In this document: in pieces, positions 25,057 through 35,232 of the stretch
How positions within the stretch are numbered: position 1 is the stretch's first letter
Layout of the letters: the number at the start of each line of letters is the position of its first letter
Assembly (NCBI GenBank): GCA_017623685.1
Contig: JAGAOP010000060.1
Coordinates: forward strand, 1 to 64,000
Source: Spirochaetaceae bacterium
GTDB lineage: Bacteria; Spirochaetota; Spirochaetia; Treponematales; Treponemataceae
Reading direction: 5' to 3'
Length of the DNA: 64,000 nt
Notes under the pieces: model-generated
What the model was told of the DNA's origin: nothing
The model's database searches: none
What the model saw: only the letters and a program-made list of their open reading frames with translations
Position numbers and translations under genes: made by a program

Positions 25057-26220
25057 TTAATCTCGGCTATATAAATCTCTCGTGTAAACTTTTTCTGCCA
25101 CATCCTTTATTTCTTCAGAAAGTCTATTTGCAATAATAACATCGCAGCTATTTTTGAATTTGTTAAGGTCTTTTTCAACAGGAATTCCGTTAAACTCTTT
25201 TTCTAAAAGTGTTGGTTCGTAAATTAAAACTGATATATTTTTTGTTACCAATCGTTGTATTATACCTTGAATTGCTGAAGCTCTAAAATTATCTGAACCA
25301 GCTTTCATGGTTAAGCGAAAAATTCCAACAACCTCGGGATTTTTTTTACATATCATATTTGCAATATGGTCTTTTCTAGTATCATTTGAATCTACGATTG
25401 CAGAAATTAAATTTTCTGGTATTGTGCTAAAATTTGCTTTTAACTGTTTAGTATCCTTTGGTAAACAATATCCTCCGTAACCAAAAGAAGGATTGTTGTA
25501 ATGATTACCGATTCTTGGGTCAAGACTTACTCCATCGATTATAGCTTTTGTATCTAAGCCACGAAGCTCTGCGTATGTGTCTAATTCGTTAAAATATGCC
25601 ACACGCAGGGCTAAATATGTGTTTGCAAAAAGTTTTACAGCTTCAGCTTCTGTACTTTTCATAAATAAAGTGGGAATATCTTTTTTCTCTGCACCTTGTA
25701 ATAGAAGATTTGCAAAAACCTTTGCTTTTTCTGTTGTATCCCCAACAATAATCCTAGAAGGATGTAAATTGTCGTACAAAGCCCTGCCTTCCCTCAAAAA
25801 TTCTGGAGAAAACATTATTTCTAGCTCAGGATATTTTTTACACATACTCTGAGTAAATCCAACAGGAATTGTAGATTTGATTACAACAGTGGCTTGTGGA
25901 CAAAAGTCTTGAACTTGTTGAATTACAGATTCTACGGAAGAAGTATTAAAAAAGTTTTTTTCTGTATCGTAATCTGTGGGTGTTGCAATTATAATAAAAT
26001 CTGGATTTGAATAAGCTTCTTGAATGTTGGTTGTTGCCTTTAGCGACAAAGGTTTTAATAAAAACTCCTGTATTTCCTTGTCTACAATAGGTGATTTTTT
26101 TTGATTAATTAGGTCAACTTTTTCTTTTACAATATCCAAAGCAACAACGTTATTATGCTGAGCTAAAAGAACAGAAATAGAAAGACCCACATATCCTGTA
26201 CCTACAACTGTAATATTCAT
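25057..26220 (-). CDS. ugd: UDP-glucose 6-dehydrogenase
   Basis: A 387-residue enzyme oxidising UDP-glucose to UDP-glucuronate with two NAD+. It has the N-terminal Rossmann motif [11 protein letters not shown], the central [12 protein letters not shown] and [22 protein letters not shown] stretches, and the catalytic Cys in [14 protein letters not shown] (about residue 250). Short variant of the family; length is normal for this subtype. SD GAGGA before ATG. Confidence 0.93.
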   Translation of the reverse strand: MNITVVGTGYVGLSISVLLAQHNNVVALDIVKEKVDLINQKKSPIVDKEIQEFLLKPLSLKATTNIQEAYSNPDFIIIATPTDYDTEKNFFNTSSVESVIQQVQDFCPQATVVIKSTIPVGFTQSMCKKYPELEIMFSPEFLREGRALYDNLHPSRIIVGDTTEKAKVFANLLLQGAEKKDIPTLFMKSTEAEAVKLFANTYLALRVAYFNELDTYAELRGLDTKAIIDGVSLDPRIGNHYNNPSFGYGGYCLPKDTKQLKANFSTIPENLISAIVDSNDTRKDHIANMICKKNPEVVGIFRLTMKAGSDNFRASAIQGIIQRLVTKNISVLIYEPTLLEKEFNGIPVEKDLNKFKNSCDVIIANRLSEEIKDVAEKVYTRDLYSRD

Positions 26221-26243
26221 CTAAATTCCTCTTCGCTTATGCT

Positions 26244-27080
26244 TTAGTCCTTGCTACTACAATAATCTGCAAGATTTATTCCTGTAAAGGATTCCATAGC
26301 ACGAATATTAATATCGTTACGATTTTCTCCAGCTATATTTGTATGCATAAGAGCAGATCCTTGGGTATTTCGTACAGTAAGCGGATGAATTATTTTAGAA
26401 TCTGTGAAAACTACCTTTGTATCTGTTTTTAATTCCATAAATTTCAACCATATATCATCCGTACTAAAACAATGTGTTTTTATAGCATCTATATCAAATG
26501 CTTCTTCTGGAAAAATATTTGCTGGATATAAAACTCCTCCGCAACCTGTGGAAAATAACTGATGAGATGGTTCTTTTATGTCCGTACATTCCCATTCCCA
26601 CTGATTATATGGCTTTATAGTTCCATCTTCATTCTTTTTCATGCAGTGAACTCGCCGACTGCACACACATTTTGGAAACTTTTTGTGGCATAGGTATAAA
26701 TCTTTTACAAAATTTTTATCGTAAAGAATATCATCATCAATCGTGATGATTGCATCTTTAGAATATTCTTTCATTGCAAACAAATATTTTTTATGAGGTT
26801 TTACATCTGGATAGCCTGTTTTTATTGAAAAATTATACTTTTCGAGTTTTCTTAAGCTTTTTGGAATATCTGTTTCCTTAGTGTCAGTTCCAAGATACAA
26901 AACTATTTCTTTAGGTCTAATACTTTGATGTAACAAAGAACGTATTACTAAATGTAGATTTTTTAACCGTGCTGGATAAGAAGTAAGAGATATTACCACA
27001 TCTTCTGCAATTTTCCCCTTAGTAACTGGTAACCAAAGCCTTCCTTCTGCTAAAATTCTGCGAAACAGTCTTTTAATCAT
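26244..27080 (-). CDS. GT-A-type glycosyltransferase
   Basis: A 278-residue soluble protein. VVISLTSYPARLKNLHLVIRSL and IITIDDDILYDKNFVKDL (the DxD motif, about residue 117) fit a GT2-like fold; FSTDDIWLKFMELK (about 226) resembles the catalytic part. No close family name comes to mind. It lies inside the glycan cluster between ugd and a GT4. Confidence 0.75.
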   Translation of the reverse strand: MIKRLFRRILAEGRLWLPVTKGKIAEDVVISLTSYPARLKNLHLVIRSLLHQSIRPKEIVLYLGTDTKETDIPKSLRKLEKYNFSIKTGYPDVKPHKKYLFAMKEYSKDAIITIDDDILYDKNFVKDLYLCHKKFPKCVCSRRVHCMKKNEDGTIKPYNQWEWECTDIKEPSHQLFSTGCGGVLYPANIFPEEAFDIDAIKTHCFSTDDIWLKFMELKTDTKVVFTDSKIIHPLTVRNTQGSALMHTNIAGENRNDINIRAMESFTGINLADYCSSKD

Positions 27081-27090
27081 TTTATTTCCC

Positions 27091-28251
27091 TTATAACTGT
27101 TTTAACAGCTTTGCCAAAGATTCTGTATAAACTTGAACAGAAAACTCTTTTGACTTTTCTATACTAGCTTTACTAAAGGATTCTACTTTTTCTGGCTCAG
27201 CTAAAACAAATTCAGTAAATTGCACAAGTTCCTCTAATGTATTCCATCTAAATCCACAATCTGATGTAACAATCTCTGCGAGACCACCCTTATTTATAAC
27301 CACCGGAATACAACCAGCACTCATAGCTTCTATGGGAGTAATTCCAAAATGTTCCATCAAATAAGGATTTGTTTCTTGAAACCCTTTTGCATGCCAAAAA
27401 AAAGTAGATTCAGCATATAGTTCTTCAATTTCTTTCCAAGTTGGTTCAAATACAAACCTTACCAAAGGTGAAATTGATTCTAAGTGATTTCTATAGCTAA
27501 CAGATTCACCTTTTATTGAACCAGCAATTATTAAAATACAACGTTCTTTTAATTTTTCAGAGGATAAAAATGCCCGTATAATTTCTTCAATTTTTTTTGA
27601 AGGTTCGATTCGGCTACAAACAAAAATTGAACCAAGTTTTTTTTGAGCTTGAACATTTACAAAATTAACTGGAGGATATAACACTTTAATTTTTTCTTCT
27701 GGAATAGCCCAAATTTCTTTTAACCAATAAGAAGTAAAGTTTGAATTAGGCAAAAAGAAATCATATCGTTCAAAAAAATGTTTATCTGTTAGCTTTGCAA
27801 AAATCTTGAAAAAAGGGAATTTTTTGTAGAAAGGAAAAGTAACTTTTTTATCCGGTGGAAAATGAATAATCGCTATGTTTTTTTTTGCTTTTCCTGTTAA
27901 TAAACCTCTCGAACAATAAAAAAATAAGTCTTTTTTTCTTGTTTTTGCGTGTAATTTCCTTTGAAAAAGAAAGTTTTCAAATCTTCCTCTTTGTACACTT
28001 GATTTAATATAATCAACTGAAATATTTTTTTCAATTATTTTTGTTCCATAAATTTCGTTTAGAGTAGCTGCCATCATGGAACTATCTAATTTTACTGTTT
28101 TTTTCCAATATTCAGTGATTATAAAAATTGAACTTTCAGGATATATGTTTTGAAGAGCTTCAATTAAGTTGGCAGCATAAGATTCTGTACCACCACATTT
28201 ATATGCTAAATTTGCAATATACAAAGAAATTTCTTTTGGGCATAAACTCAT
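27091..28251 (-). CDS. GT4-family glycosyltransferase
   Basis: A 386-residue protein if the start is the ATG at 28251 (MSLCPKEISLYIANLAYKCGG). An ATG 18 nt upstream at 28269 is open, but a TATAAT box lies between the two starts, exactly 6 nt before the inner ATG. The GT-B fold shows NLAYKCGGTESYAANL, FVCSRIEPSKKIEEII, and a donor-site region HFGITPIEAMSAGCIPVV with the conserved Glu. Confidence 0.85.
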   Translation of the reverse strand: MSLCPKEISLYIANLAYKCGGTESYAANLIEALQNIYPESSIFIITEYWKKTVKLDSSMMAATLNEIYGTKIIEKNISVDYIKSSVQRGRFENFLFQRKLHAKTRKKDLFFYCSRGLLTGKAKKNIAIIHFPPDKKVTFPFYKKFPFFKIFAKLTDKHFFERYDFFLPNSNFTSYWLKEIWAIPEEKIKVLYPPVNFVNVQAQKKLGSIFVCSRIEPSKKIEEIIRAFLSSEKLKERCILIIAGSIKGESVSYRNHLESISPLVRFVFEPTWKEIEELYAESTFFWHAKGFQETNPYLMEHFGITPIEAMSAGCIPVVINKGGLAEIVTSDCGFRWNTLEELVQFTEFVLAEPEKVESFSKASIEKSKEFSVQVYTESLAKLLKQL

Positions 28252-28257
28252 GATACT

Positions 28258-28286
28258 ATTATATATCATGTTTTAAAAAGATACTA
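28258..28286 (-). promoter_or_regulatory. Promoter within the longer reading frame, predicted leaderless
   Basis: On the minus strand TATAAT (28258-28263), 6 nt before ATG 28251. The -35 17 bp upstream (TAGTAT, 28281-28286) is weak. Confidence 0.45.
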
Positions 28287-28321
28287 TAATTACTAGATGA
28301 TGATTAGAAGATTTATATCCA

Positions 28322-29239
28322 TTATCGTCGAATTAAATCTAAAATAGACTTTTTTGTAAAATTAATAACTAAAGGATTCAGCCACAAAAATAAAATTCCA
28401 ACCTTTACTAAAAAGGCTTTATATCTAGAAATATTTTTCCTAAAATAGTAAACCAAAGAAATATTATTACATCTTGAAGAAAAATTTGTTATCGTAGGAA
28501 AAGGTTGTGTCTTATTTTTTTTTGAAGCTTTACCTTCTAAATGAATAATCAAAGGACCGTCAATTAATAAACGCTTTTTTTCATTTTTCATTAATCTGTA
28601 TTGTAAATCTACTTCTTCGACATACAAAAATATTTTTTCATCAAATAAAGCAAAATCATTATTTAATAAAAACAAGTCAGCACCACAAATATAATCAACT
28701 TCCCCTATTTTTTTTTCTATATTCTTTTTTTGAATTAATTCTTGTTTTTTTTTGTTTTTGAATATTTGCAAAAAAAACTCTTTCATTAAACCATAATTTG
28801 CTCTAACTAAGTTTTTTATAATTTTATCACAATCAGGAAACTTCTCGTATGAATGAGTTATTTTCATATTTTCGTCTACAAGGTTGCAGCCTAAAGCACC
28901 AATTTTTTCTTTTTCTGTTGAATTTTCCCAATAATCAAAGAAATACTTTATAGCATTGTTTAATAAAATAGTATCGCTATTCAAATAGAAAATATATTTA
29001 CCCTTTGCAACCTTTAGTCCTCTGTTATTTGCTGTTCCAAAGCCCAAATTTGCATTATTTTCTATAAGAATAACCTGTGGAAAACTTGTGTTAACCATTT
29101 CGATAGAGCCATCTACAGATCCATTATCAGAAACAATAACTTCAAATTCAATATCTTTTGTTTGTTTATAGATGGAATTTAAGCAGTTTTTTAGTAATTC
29201 TTTTGTGTTATAATTAACAATAATAACTGAGACATCCAT
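28322..29239 (-). CDS. GT2-family glycosyltransferase (rhamnosyltransferase-like)
   Basis: A 305-residue protein with SVIIVNYNTKELLKNCL, VSDNGSVDGS, FYLNSDTIL and VDYICGADLFLL, followed by a C-terminal hydrophobic stretch. This matches the WbbL-type GT2 enzymes often found in O-antigen clusters. The sugar cannot be told from the sequence. A hairpin separates it from lysS upstream. Confidence 0.85.
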   Translation of the reverse strand: MDVSVIIVNYNTKELLKNCLNSIYKQTKDIEFEVIVSDNGSVDGSIEMVNTSFPQVILIENNANLGFGTANNRGLKVAKGKYIFYLNSDTILLNNAIKYFFDYWENSTEKEKIGALGCNLVDENMKITHSYEKFPDCDKIIKNLVRANYGLMKEFFLQIFKNKKKQELIQKKNIEKKIGEVDYICGADLFLLNNDFALFDEKIFLYVEEVDLQYRLMKNEKKRLLIDGPLIIHLEGKASKKNKTQPFPTITNFSSRCNNISLVYYFRKNISRYKAFLVKVGILFLWLNPLVINFTKKSILDLIRR

Positions 29240-29297
29240 ATTTTTAGATTACCATATATTTTTTTGTTCAAGTAATTTTGTATTTTTACACCAAGTT

Positions 29298-29336
29298 ATG
29301 TCCTTCTTGTTAATAAAGGAACAACAAGAAGGACAT
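29298..29336 (-). terminator. Long hairpin downstream of lysS
   Basis: ATGTCCTTCTTGTT (29298-29311) pairs perfectly with its complement at 29323-29336 over 14 bp with an 11-nt loop. It lies 11 bp after the lysS stop. There is no T run on the minus-strand side, so termination may be incomplete or it could protect the 3' end. Confidence 0.6.
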
Positions 29337-29346
29337 CAAGGTTACG

Positions 29347-30951
29347 CTACATATACACGCTAAGGATAGTTTCCAAACGAGTTTTACCAATAATTTTCAT
29401 AAAACTAGCAAGTCTAGGTCCTGCGTCTTTTCCGATAAGAGCTTGATAAACAGCTTGAAACAAAGCCTTTGGTTCAAGTTCACATTCTTGGGCAACAGCA
29501 TAAACTGCTTCTGAAAGGGGCTTTTCTTCCAAGGTATCCATAATTGGTAATACTTGTGTATAAATCTTACGAATGGCTTCTAATTTTGCACCTTGAATAT
29601 CTGCCTTTGAACCATCTGATCTTAAAGCAAAACGAAAATCTTCTGGAGCACATTCTGTTATCCAGTGCCAAGCACATTCACAGCGAGTTCGTAACTTTTC
29701 AATTTGCTCAGGTTTAACGTCTGGTAAGGATTCAATTACTGCATCTATGTTACCAGAATTTGTTTGAAGTAAATTGCAAAGATGTCGTAGAGGCATTTGA
29801 TAAGGCATGACTTCTGGCATTCCTTCAACCTGAGATAGCTCATAAATACGTCGTTCCTTTGCATACACATCTTCGTTTTTAGCTTTTTCTACGCCCCAAG
29901 CAATTCGCTCAGTTTTATCGTAGTCTTCGTAGGTTTTTAAAACATCAAGATCAAAACTGATGGAAAATTCAGTGTTAGGGCGAGTTCCTGCAAACATATA
30001 TCTAACAATTTCTGGTGGATAGTAGCGCAATACATCTGGTAAGGCAATTACTTCACCACTGGAAGATGACATTTTTCCAGGTTTACCTTTTGTCCCGATA
30101 AAATCGTAACGGAAAGTTACAGGAGCAGGCCACCCATATATTTCATCAGATACTAAGCGTGCTGTATCAAATGAACCACCCTGACTATGATGGTCTTTTC
30201 CAGCAGGCTCAAATAAAGTTTTCTCATGTTTCCATCGCATTGGCCAGTCAACACGCCAACCTAATTTTACTCCAGTTGCTTTACGAATATCCACAGTTTC
30301 TGCATTACCACATTCAGTACAGTGGTAAGTTAATCCATATTCTCCATCATAACCATCTAAAACTGTTGTATCACGACTACAATTTTCGCAGAAAATTGAA
30401 ACAGGCCAGTATTCTTCTTCTGGTGGAATTTTATGAGCGTCATCACGATAACGATTTAGACAATCTTTTATTCGTTCTCGATTCTGTAAAGCAATTTTCA
30501 TGCCTTCATCATACATATGAGAACGATATCTTTCAGCTTGATACAAAAATTCTGGTTTTATTCCCACTAAAGGGAGGGTAGATTCTACATCAACTTCGTG
30601 ATGTCGTGCATAAGATTCATCTCTTTCAAATGGATCTGGTACCATTGTAATAGGAAATCGTAAATGTTTTTCAAGCTCATCTGCTTTTGGCATATTTTTT
30701 GGAACTTTTCGGAAAACATCGTAGTCATCCCAAGAATAAATAAAACGAACATTCTTACCTCGATCTTTTAATGCTCGCACAACTAAGTCTACAGAAATAA
30801 TTTCTCTAAAGTTTCCAATATGGACCGTACCGGAAGGAGTAATTCCAGATGCACAAGTATAAAGTTCTAAGTCTCCACGTTCACGGATGATTTTTTCGGC
30901 AGTTTGATCTGCCCAATGGGTCAATTTTTGTGTTTCTTTTTTCTCACTCAT
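29347..30951 (-). CDS. lysS: Class I lysyl-tRNA synthetase
   Basis: A 534-residue archaeal-type LysRS. It has the class I signatures TPSGTVHIGNFRE (HIGH-like) and KPGKMSSSSGEV (KMSKS-like), a zinc-ribbon segment (CENCSRD..YHCTECG) and the alpha-helical cage C-terminal. Spirochaetes use this class I form in place of the class II enzyme, so this is a good lineage marker. TATAAT lies 9 nt upstream of ATG. Confidence 0.95.
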   Translation of the reverse strand: MSEKKETQKLTHWADQTAEKIIRERGDLELYTCASGITPSGTVHIGNFREIISVDLVVRALKDRGKNVRFIYSWDDYDVFRKVPKNMPKADELEKHLRFPITMVPDPFERDESYARHHEVDVESTLPLVGIKPEFLYQAERYRSHMYDEGMKIALQNRERIKDCLNRYRDDAHKIPPEEEYWPVSIFCENCSRDTTVLDGYDGEYGLTYHCTECGNAETVDIRKATGVKLGWRVDWPMRWKHEKTLFEPAGKDHHSQGGSFDTARLVSDEIYGWPAPVTFRYDFIGTKGKPGKMSSSSGEVIALPDVLRYYPPEIVRYMFAGTRPNTEFSISFDLDVLKTYEDYDKTERIAWGVEKAKNEDVYAKERRIYELSQVEGMPEVMPYQMPLRHLCNLLQTNSGNIDAVIESLPDVKPEQIEKLRTRCECAWHWITECAPEDFRFALRSDGSKADIQGAKLEAIRKIYTQVLPIMDTLEEKPLSEAVYAVAQECELEPKALFQAVYQALIGKDAGPRLASFMKIIGKTRLETILSVYM

Positions 30952-31051
30952 AATATTGTTATTATATAGAAAAATAGTATTAGGGTAAAGCCTTGTAGTT
31001 TGCTTGGAATTTTAAACTTAATAAAACAAAAAATTTTCAATAAATCTATCT

Positions 31052-32356
31052 TTAGCTTATTTTTTCTTTTAAAATTTTGTTGTGAATTCTAACAACTTTA
31101 TCTTTAACATCTAAAAAAACATCTACAATAATTGGATCAAAATCTTGACCTCTGCCATTTTTTATTATTTCAAAACATTGTTCTATAGGCATAGCATCTC
31201 TGTAACAACGTTTTTCTGATACAGCATCAAAAACATCTGCCACCGCCATAATTCTTGCACAAAGTGGAATTTCCTTCTCTGATAGCTTTTCTGGATATCC
31301 TTTTCCGTTCCATTTTTCATGATGATATTTTGCTACTTGAAATGCCATTTGAGTATATTCTTTATTTCCAAGATGACCAAAAGTTTCTTCTACTAATTTC
31401 CCACCTACAGAAGAATGATTTTTGATAATTTCATATTCTTCATCTGTTAAACGAGAAGGCTTTTGAAGAATAATATCAGGTACCCCAATTTTTCCAATAT
31501 CATGCATAGGTGCTGCCATACATAAATTCGAAATATAATCTTTAGTCAAAATTTCTTTATATAGACCACGATTTTTTAATTCAGTTGCCAAAAGATTTAC
31601 GTATGCAGAAGTTCTTTTAATATGCCCACCTGTGCTACCATCTTTACTTTCTACAAGAGTTGCAAAACCCATTACCATTTCATCATGATATTTAGATATT
31701 TCTTCGTGTATGGGATCTTCTTGATTCATATAAATACAAATAATAAAAAGTGTTACAATAACACTTGTCATTAAAATCTCTGGAAAAATTCCTTGTATAA
31801 TAGCAATTCCTCCCGCACAGACTATAAACATAAGAATATTCCAGCGTTTATTTGTTTCTATATAGTTCCAACGTTTAACTACAGCTAAAACCATAAAAAA
31901 TAAATAAACTCCTACAGAAGCAAAACAAGTGTACGCTGCAATTCCCATAGAATAATTTGTCCAAGTTCCTTGTCTGAATTCCAAATCATTAATATTTGCA
32001 ATTACTATAAAAACAAATATTAAATACGGAAGGGAAAACAAAATCTTTGATCTTTTTTTTAAAGAACCACCTAGTGCTTTTAAGAAAAAACCAAAAATCA
32101 TATAGATAACAGTATCTAAGGAGATTAAATACAACATATGTAAAATTTTATTTAGCGTTAAATTTACAACATCAAGATAATTTACTGTTACGGCTGTAAT
32201 TCCATCAAATAAAATACAAAAAATCGTAAATATTAATAATTCATCAAAGAAGGTACTATTTAAATTTTTTTGATATTTTTTACATTCTCTAAAATAATTT
32301 ATAGTAACATAAATTACAATCAACAAACATCCTACTTGAACTTTACAATAATTCAT
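31052..32356 (-). CDS. Membrane-anchored HD-GYP domain protein
   Basis: A 434-residue protein from ATG 32356, which has GGGAG 6 nt upstream (a second ATG is four codons earlier). Six or seven transmembrane helices fill residues 1-215. The HD-GYP domain follows: GHIKRTSAYV, HDIGKIGVPD, HHEKWNGKGYP and ARIMAVADVFDAV. HD-GYP proteins usually hydrolyse cyclic di-GMP; all the expected metal-ligand motifs are visible. The membrane part may sense a signal of unknown nature. Confidence 0.88.
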   Translation of the reverse strand: MNYCKVQVGCLLIVIYVTINYFRECKKYQKNLNSTFFDELLIFTIFCILFDGITAVTVNYLDVVNLTLNKILHMLYLISLDTVIYMIFGFFLKALGGSLKKRSKILFSLPYLIFVFIVIANINDLEFRQGTWTNYSMGIAAYTCFASVGVYLFFMVLAVVKRWNYIETNKRWNILMFIVCAGGIAIIQGIFPEILMTSVIVTLFIICIYMNQEDPIHEEISKYHDEMVMGFATLVESKDGSTGGHIKRTSAYVNLLATELKNRGLYKEILTKDYISNLCMAAPMHDIGKIGVPDIILQKPSRLTDEEYEIIKNHSSVGGKLVEETFGHLGNKEYTQMAFQVAKYHHEKWNGKGYPEKLSEKEIPLCARIMAVADVFDAVSEKRCYRDAMPIEQCFEIIKNGRGQDFDPIIVDVFLDVKDKVVRIHNKILKEKIS

Positions 32357-32686
32357 TTTTTCTCCCATTAAAAACTAGTGGAAAAATTATATCACATTTT
32401 CACACATAAAATAGGAAAAACCCAAAACTTCGAAAAAAATATTTCGTGAATGATGAGATTTCTATCAGCACCAATTTCTTATTATAACCTTTATACCCTA
32501 CTTGTTTTGGTGATTAAGGTTTTTCAAAACAATACCTTTCGCAAAAGAGGGAAGTCTTGTAGAAAATCATTTACATATCCTAAGTAATTAGTACTTTTTT
32601 TCATTAATTTACTGATAAAAAAAAAGTTGCCAGTTCATAAAACCGACAACTTTTCTTTTTACAGATTGCAAAAAATGCCTTTTAAT
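32357..32686. other. 330-bp gap between mtnN and the HD-GYP gene
   Basis: It holds the mtnN terminator at 32617-32654 and, at the other end, an AT-rich stretch with a TATAAT-like box upstream of the HD-GYP gene. The middle (about 32400-32610) has a small CGAAA/TTTCG hairpin but no coding frame or RNA I can name. Confidence 0.6.
32617..32654 (-). terminator. Rho-independent terminator of the ABC-mtnN operon
   Basis: Minus-strand stem AAAAGTTG (32647-32654) with CAACTTTT (32622-32629), extended by inner pairs, followed by a T run (plus-strand A run 32617-32625). Confidence 0.85.
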
Positions 32687-33385
32687 TTATTTCAAATATT
32701 CCTGCAAAATCTTTACTGTTCGTTGAATTGCTTTTTCTCGGAAGGTACGATAATCTATTTTTGCTCCAGTAGAAGCGTTGTCTGAAATTGCTCTCAGCAC
32801 AACAAAAGGTATTTGATTTATCAATGCAACTTGTGCAACTGCAGCTCCTTCCATTTCACAGGCGGCAGCATCAAAAAAATCTCTTATCTCCAAAGATTTT
32901 TCTTTACTTGCAATAAATTGATCTCCTGTTGCAACTCGACCTTTTATAACTTGCCATTCTTCTGAATCAGAGGCAATTACTTTTTTGCATGATTCAAATA
33001 TTGATTGAAAAAGCTCTTGATCTGGCTCCATATCAACTGAACAAAAACCAGCAACAAGCCCTTTTGGATCACCAAATTCTGTTGTGTCAAAATCATGCTG
33101 AACTAAAGCAGAAGCAACAACCACATCTCCTGGACGTAATTCTGGAGCAAGCCCACCTGCTACACCAGTATGAATTATTTTTTTTACAGAAAAGTTATCC
33201 ACAAGCATTTGAGTTGTTACTGCCGCATTTACTTTTCCAATTCCAGAAACAACCAACACTACATCTTTACCAAATAATTTTCCCTGCAAAAACTTTCTAC
33301 CGCAAAGTTTTGTTTCTTTTACATCTTGAATTTCTTTTGCAAAAGTATCCATTTCTAAATCCATTGCAGTAATTATTCCAATCAT
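32687..33385 (-). CDS. mtnN: 5'-methylthioadenosine/S-adenosylhomocysteine nucleosidase
   Basis: A 232-residue enzyme that removes adenine from MTA, SAH and 5'-deoxyadenosine. Motifs: IGIITAMDLEMDTF at the start, HTGVAGGL, AACEMEGAAVAQVA (substrate Met-Glu) and VLRAISDNA with the catalytic Asp. AGGAG lies 6 nt before ATG. It is the last gene after the ABC ATPase, 26 nt apart, so it is probably cotranscribed. Confidence 0.93.
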   Translation of the reverse strand: MIGIITAMDLEMDTFAKEIQDVKETKLCGRKFLQGKLFGKDVVLVVSGIGKVNAAVTTQMLVDNFSVKKIIHTGVAGGLAPELRPGDVVVASALVQHDFDTTEFGDPKGLVAGFCSVDMEPDQELFQSIFESCKKVIASDSEEWQVIKGRVATGDQFIASKEKSLEIRDFFDAAACEMEGAAVAQVALINQIPFVVLRAISDNASTGAKIDYRTFREKAIQRTVKILQEYLK

Positions 33386-33411
33386 AGCATGCTCCTAATA
33401 TAATGCTTTGT

Positions 33412-34206
33412 TTATGAAAGAAGCATTCTGTCGTTAGTTAGTCCTTCGCTATTTGCAACTTTGAACTTTTCTAACAAGTCTTCTACTTTAAGATTCTTTT
33501 TTTCTTCGCCAGAAACATCGTAGATAATATTACCTTCGCTCATCATAATTAATCTATTTCCGTAGCGAATAGCATTTTTCATATTATGGGTTACCATAAA
33601 CGAGGTTAGGTTATCTCGTGCAATAATTTCTTCCGTTAGTTCAAGAACTTTAGCTGCAGTTTTTGGGTCTAAGGCAGCAGTGTGTTCATCTAGCAACAAT
33701 AATTTTGGTTTTTGCAAAGTGGCCATAAGCAAAGTTAATGCTTGGCGTTGACCTCCTGAAAGTAATCCTACTTTTGATGTCATTCTGTTTTCAAGACCCA
33801 AGTCCAATGAAGCCAAAAGTTCTTTGTAAAGTTTCTTTTCTTCGTTGGTAACTCCCCAACCCAAAGTTCTTTTTTTTCCACGACGATATGCTAAGGCAAG
33901 ATTTTCTTCAATTTCCATGTTTGCAGCTGTTCCCATCATAGGATCCTGAAACACTCTACCAAGAAATTTTGCTCTAAGATGTTCTTTCCACATGGTAATA
34001 TCTGTTCCATCCAAATGAATTGAACCAGTATCTGATAAATGAACACCAGCAATTAAATTTAAAAGTGTAGATTTTCCTGCACCATTTCCACCAATTACTG
34101 TAACAAAATCACCTTCTTTTAGCTCTAGATTTATATTTTTTAAAGCTCTTTTTTCGGTTATAGTACCTGGATTAAATGTTTTAGAAATATTAACCAACTT
34201 AAGCAT
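33412..34206 (-). CDS. ABC transporter ATP-binding protein
   Basis: A 264-residue single-domain ATPase: Walker A GGNGAGKSTL, signature LLSGGQRQALTLLMA, Walker B LLLLDEHTAALD, and switch His in VTHNMKNAIRYG. It follows the permease (1-nt overlap) and serves the ABC_sub_bind-type uptake system. Confidence 0.93.
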   Translation of the reverse strand: MLKLVNISKTFNPGTITEKRALKNINLELKEGDFVTVIGGNGAGKSTLLNLIAGVHLSDTGSIHLDGTDITMWKEHLRAKFLGRVFQDPMMGTAANMEIEENLALAYRRGKKRTLGWGVTNEEKKLYKELLASLDLGLENRMTSKVGLLSGGQRQALTLLMATLQKPKLLLLDEHTAALDPKTAAKVLELTEEIIARDNLTSFMVTHNMKNAIRYGNRLIMMSEGNIIYDVSGEEKKNLKVEDLLEKFKVANSEGLTNDRMLLS

Positions 34207-35117
34207 TATTTTGCCTCCTGAGGTAATACTTGTTTTTTCTTTGGACGCTTTAATTTTAACACTGGCAATGCAAGGGCAGCAGCAACAACAATAGCTGTTA
34301 AAAGTTTTAAGTCTGTGGATTTAAGTCCCATTTGTAAAACAACTGCAATAATAATACGATAAATAATTGAACCTAGTACAACTGAAAGTAGAATATACCA
34401 AAAAGCAAAGCGTTTTCCAAAAATTACTTCACCAATAATAATTGAAGCTAGTCCGATAACAATTGTACCTGTTCCCATACCAACATCTGCATAACCTTGG
34501 CTTTGAGCAACTAAGGCTCCAGACAAGGATACAAGACCATTTGAAATCATAAGACCTATTATTTTCATAGTGTCTGTATTAACACCCTGAGCTCTAACCA
34601 TGCGTTCATTATTTCCTGTTGCTCTGATTGAACTTCCTAGTTCTGTTCCAAAAAACCAATACAAAGCAATTATTATAACAGTTGAAAAAATTACTCCTGA
34701 TAAAAGAGAACTAATGGTACGATTTAAGCTCATTTTTACTTCAATATTTGACATGAGTGTATCTATTCCCAACAAAGGAATGTTTGCCTGTCCCATAATT
34801 CTGATGTTAATTGAATATAAGGCGGTCATTGTCAAAATACCGGCCAAAATTCCAGGAATCTTTAACTTTGTATGCAAAAGTCCAGTTACAATTCCTGAAA
34901 GCCCGCCTGCAACAAAGGCTGCTAAAAGAGAAAGCAAGGGATTCATTCCATTAACAAGAAGTGTTGCACTAACTGCACCACCTAGAGCAAAACTTCCGTC
35001 AACTGTCAAATCAGCAAAATCCAATACTTTGTATGTAATATACAAACCTAATGTCATTATTCCCCACAAAACACCTTGAGATGCAGCGCCTTGTATGGCA
35101 AGTAATATACTACTCAT
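34206..35117 (-). CDS. ABC transporter permease
   Basis: A 303-residue permease with eight to nine helices, of the branched-chain amino acid/monosaccharide (BPD_transp_2) type: YKVLDFADLTVDGSFALGGA and SNGLVSLSGALVAQSQGYADVGMG are typical of partners of ABC_sub_bind-family binding proteins. Such systems carry tryptophan or tyrosine in streptococci, but the substrate here is not known. Confidence 0.88.
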   Translation of the reverse strand: MSSILLAIQGAASQGVLWGIMTLGLYITYKVLDFADLTVDGSFALGGAVSATLLVNGMNPLLSLLAAFVAGGLSGIVTGLLHTKLKIPGILAGILTMTALYSINIRIMGQANIPLLGIDTLMSNIEVKMSLNRTISSLLSGVIFSTVIIIALYWFFGTELGSSIRATGNNERMVRAQGVNTDTMKIIGLMISNGLVSLSGALVAQSQGYADVGMGTGTIVIGLASIIIGEVIFGKRFAFWYILLSVVLGSIIYRIIIAVVLQMGLKSTDLKLLTAIVVAAALALPVLKLKRPKKKQVLPQEAK

Positions 35118-35176
35118 AATTAATCCTTAATCAATATTTTATATATGTTAGCAAATTTTACTAATTATGTCATCAC

Positions 35177-35213
35177 AAAAAAAGCCGAAACATACGCTTG
35201 TATGTTTCGGCTT
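35177..35213 (-). terminator. Strong hairpin between the binding protein and permease genes
   Basis: AAGCCGAAACATAC (35182-35195) pairs perfectly over 14 bp with 35200-35213 around a 4-nt loop. A T run follows on the minus strand (plus A run 35177-35183). It probably lowers permease/ATPase expression relative to the binding proteins. Confidence 0.9.
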
Positions 35214-35232
35214 AAAATCCTAAAGATTAAAC

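Noticed and set aside
32400-32610. Possible small RNA in the gap upstream of the HD-GYP gene
   Set aside because: Only a weak hairpin and AT-rich sequence; no promoter-terminator pair of its own could be supported.
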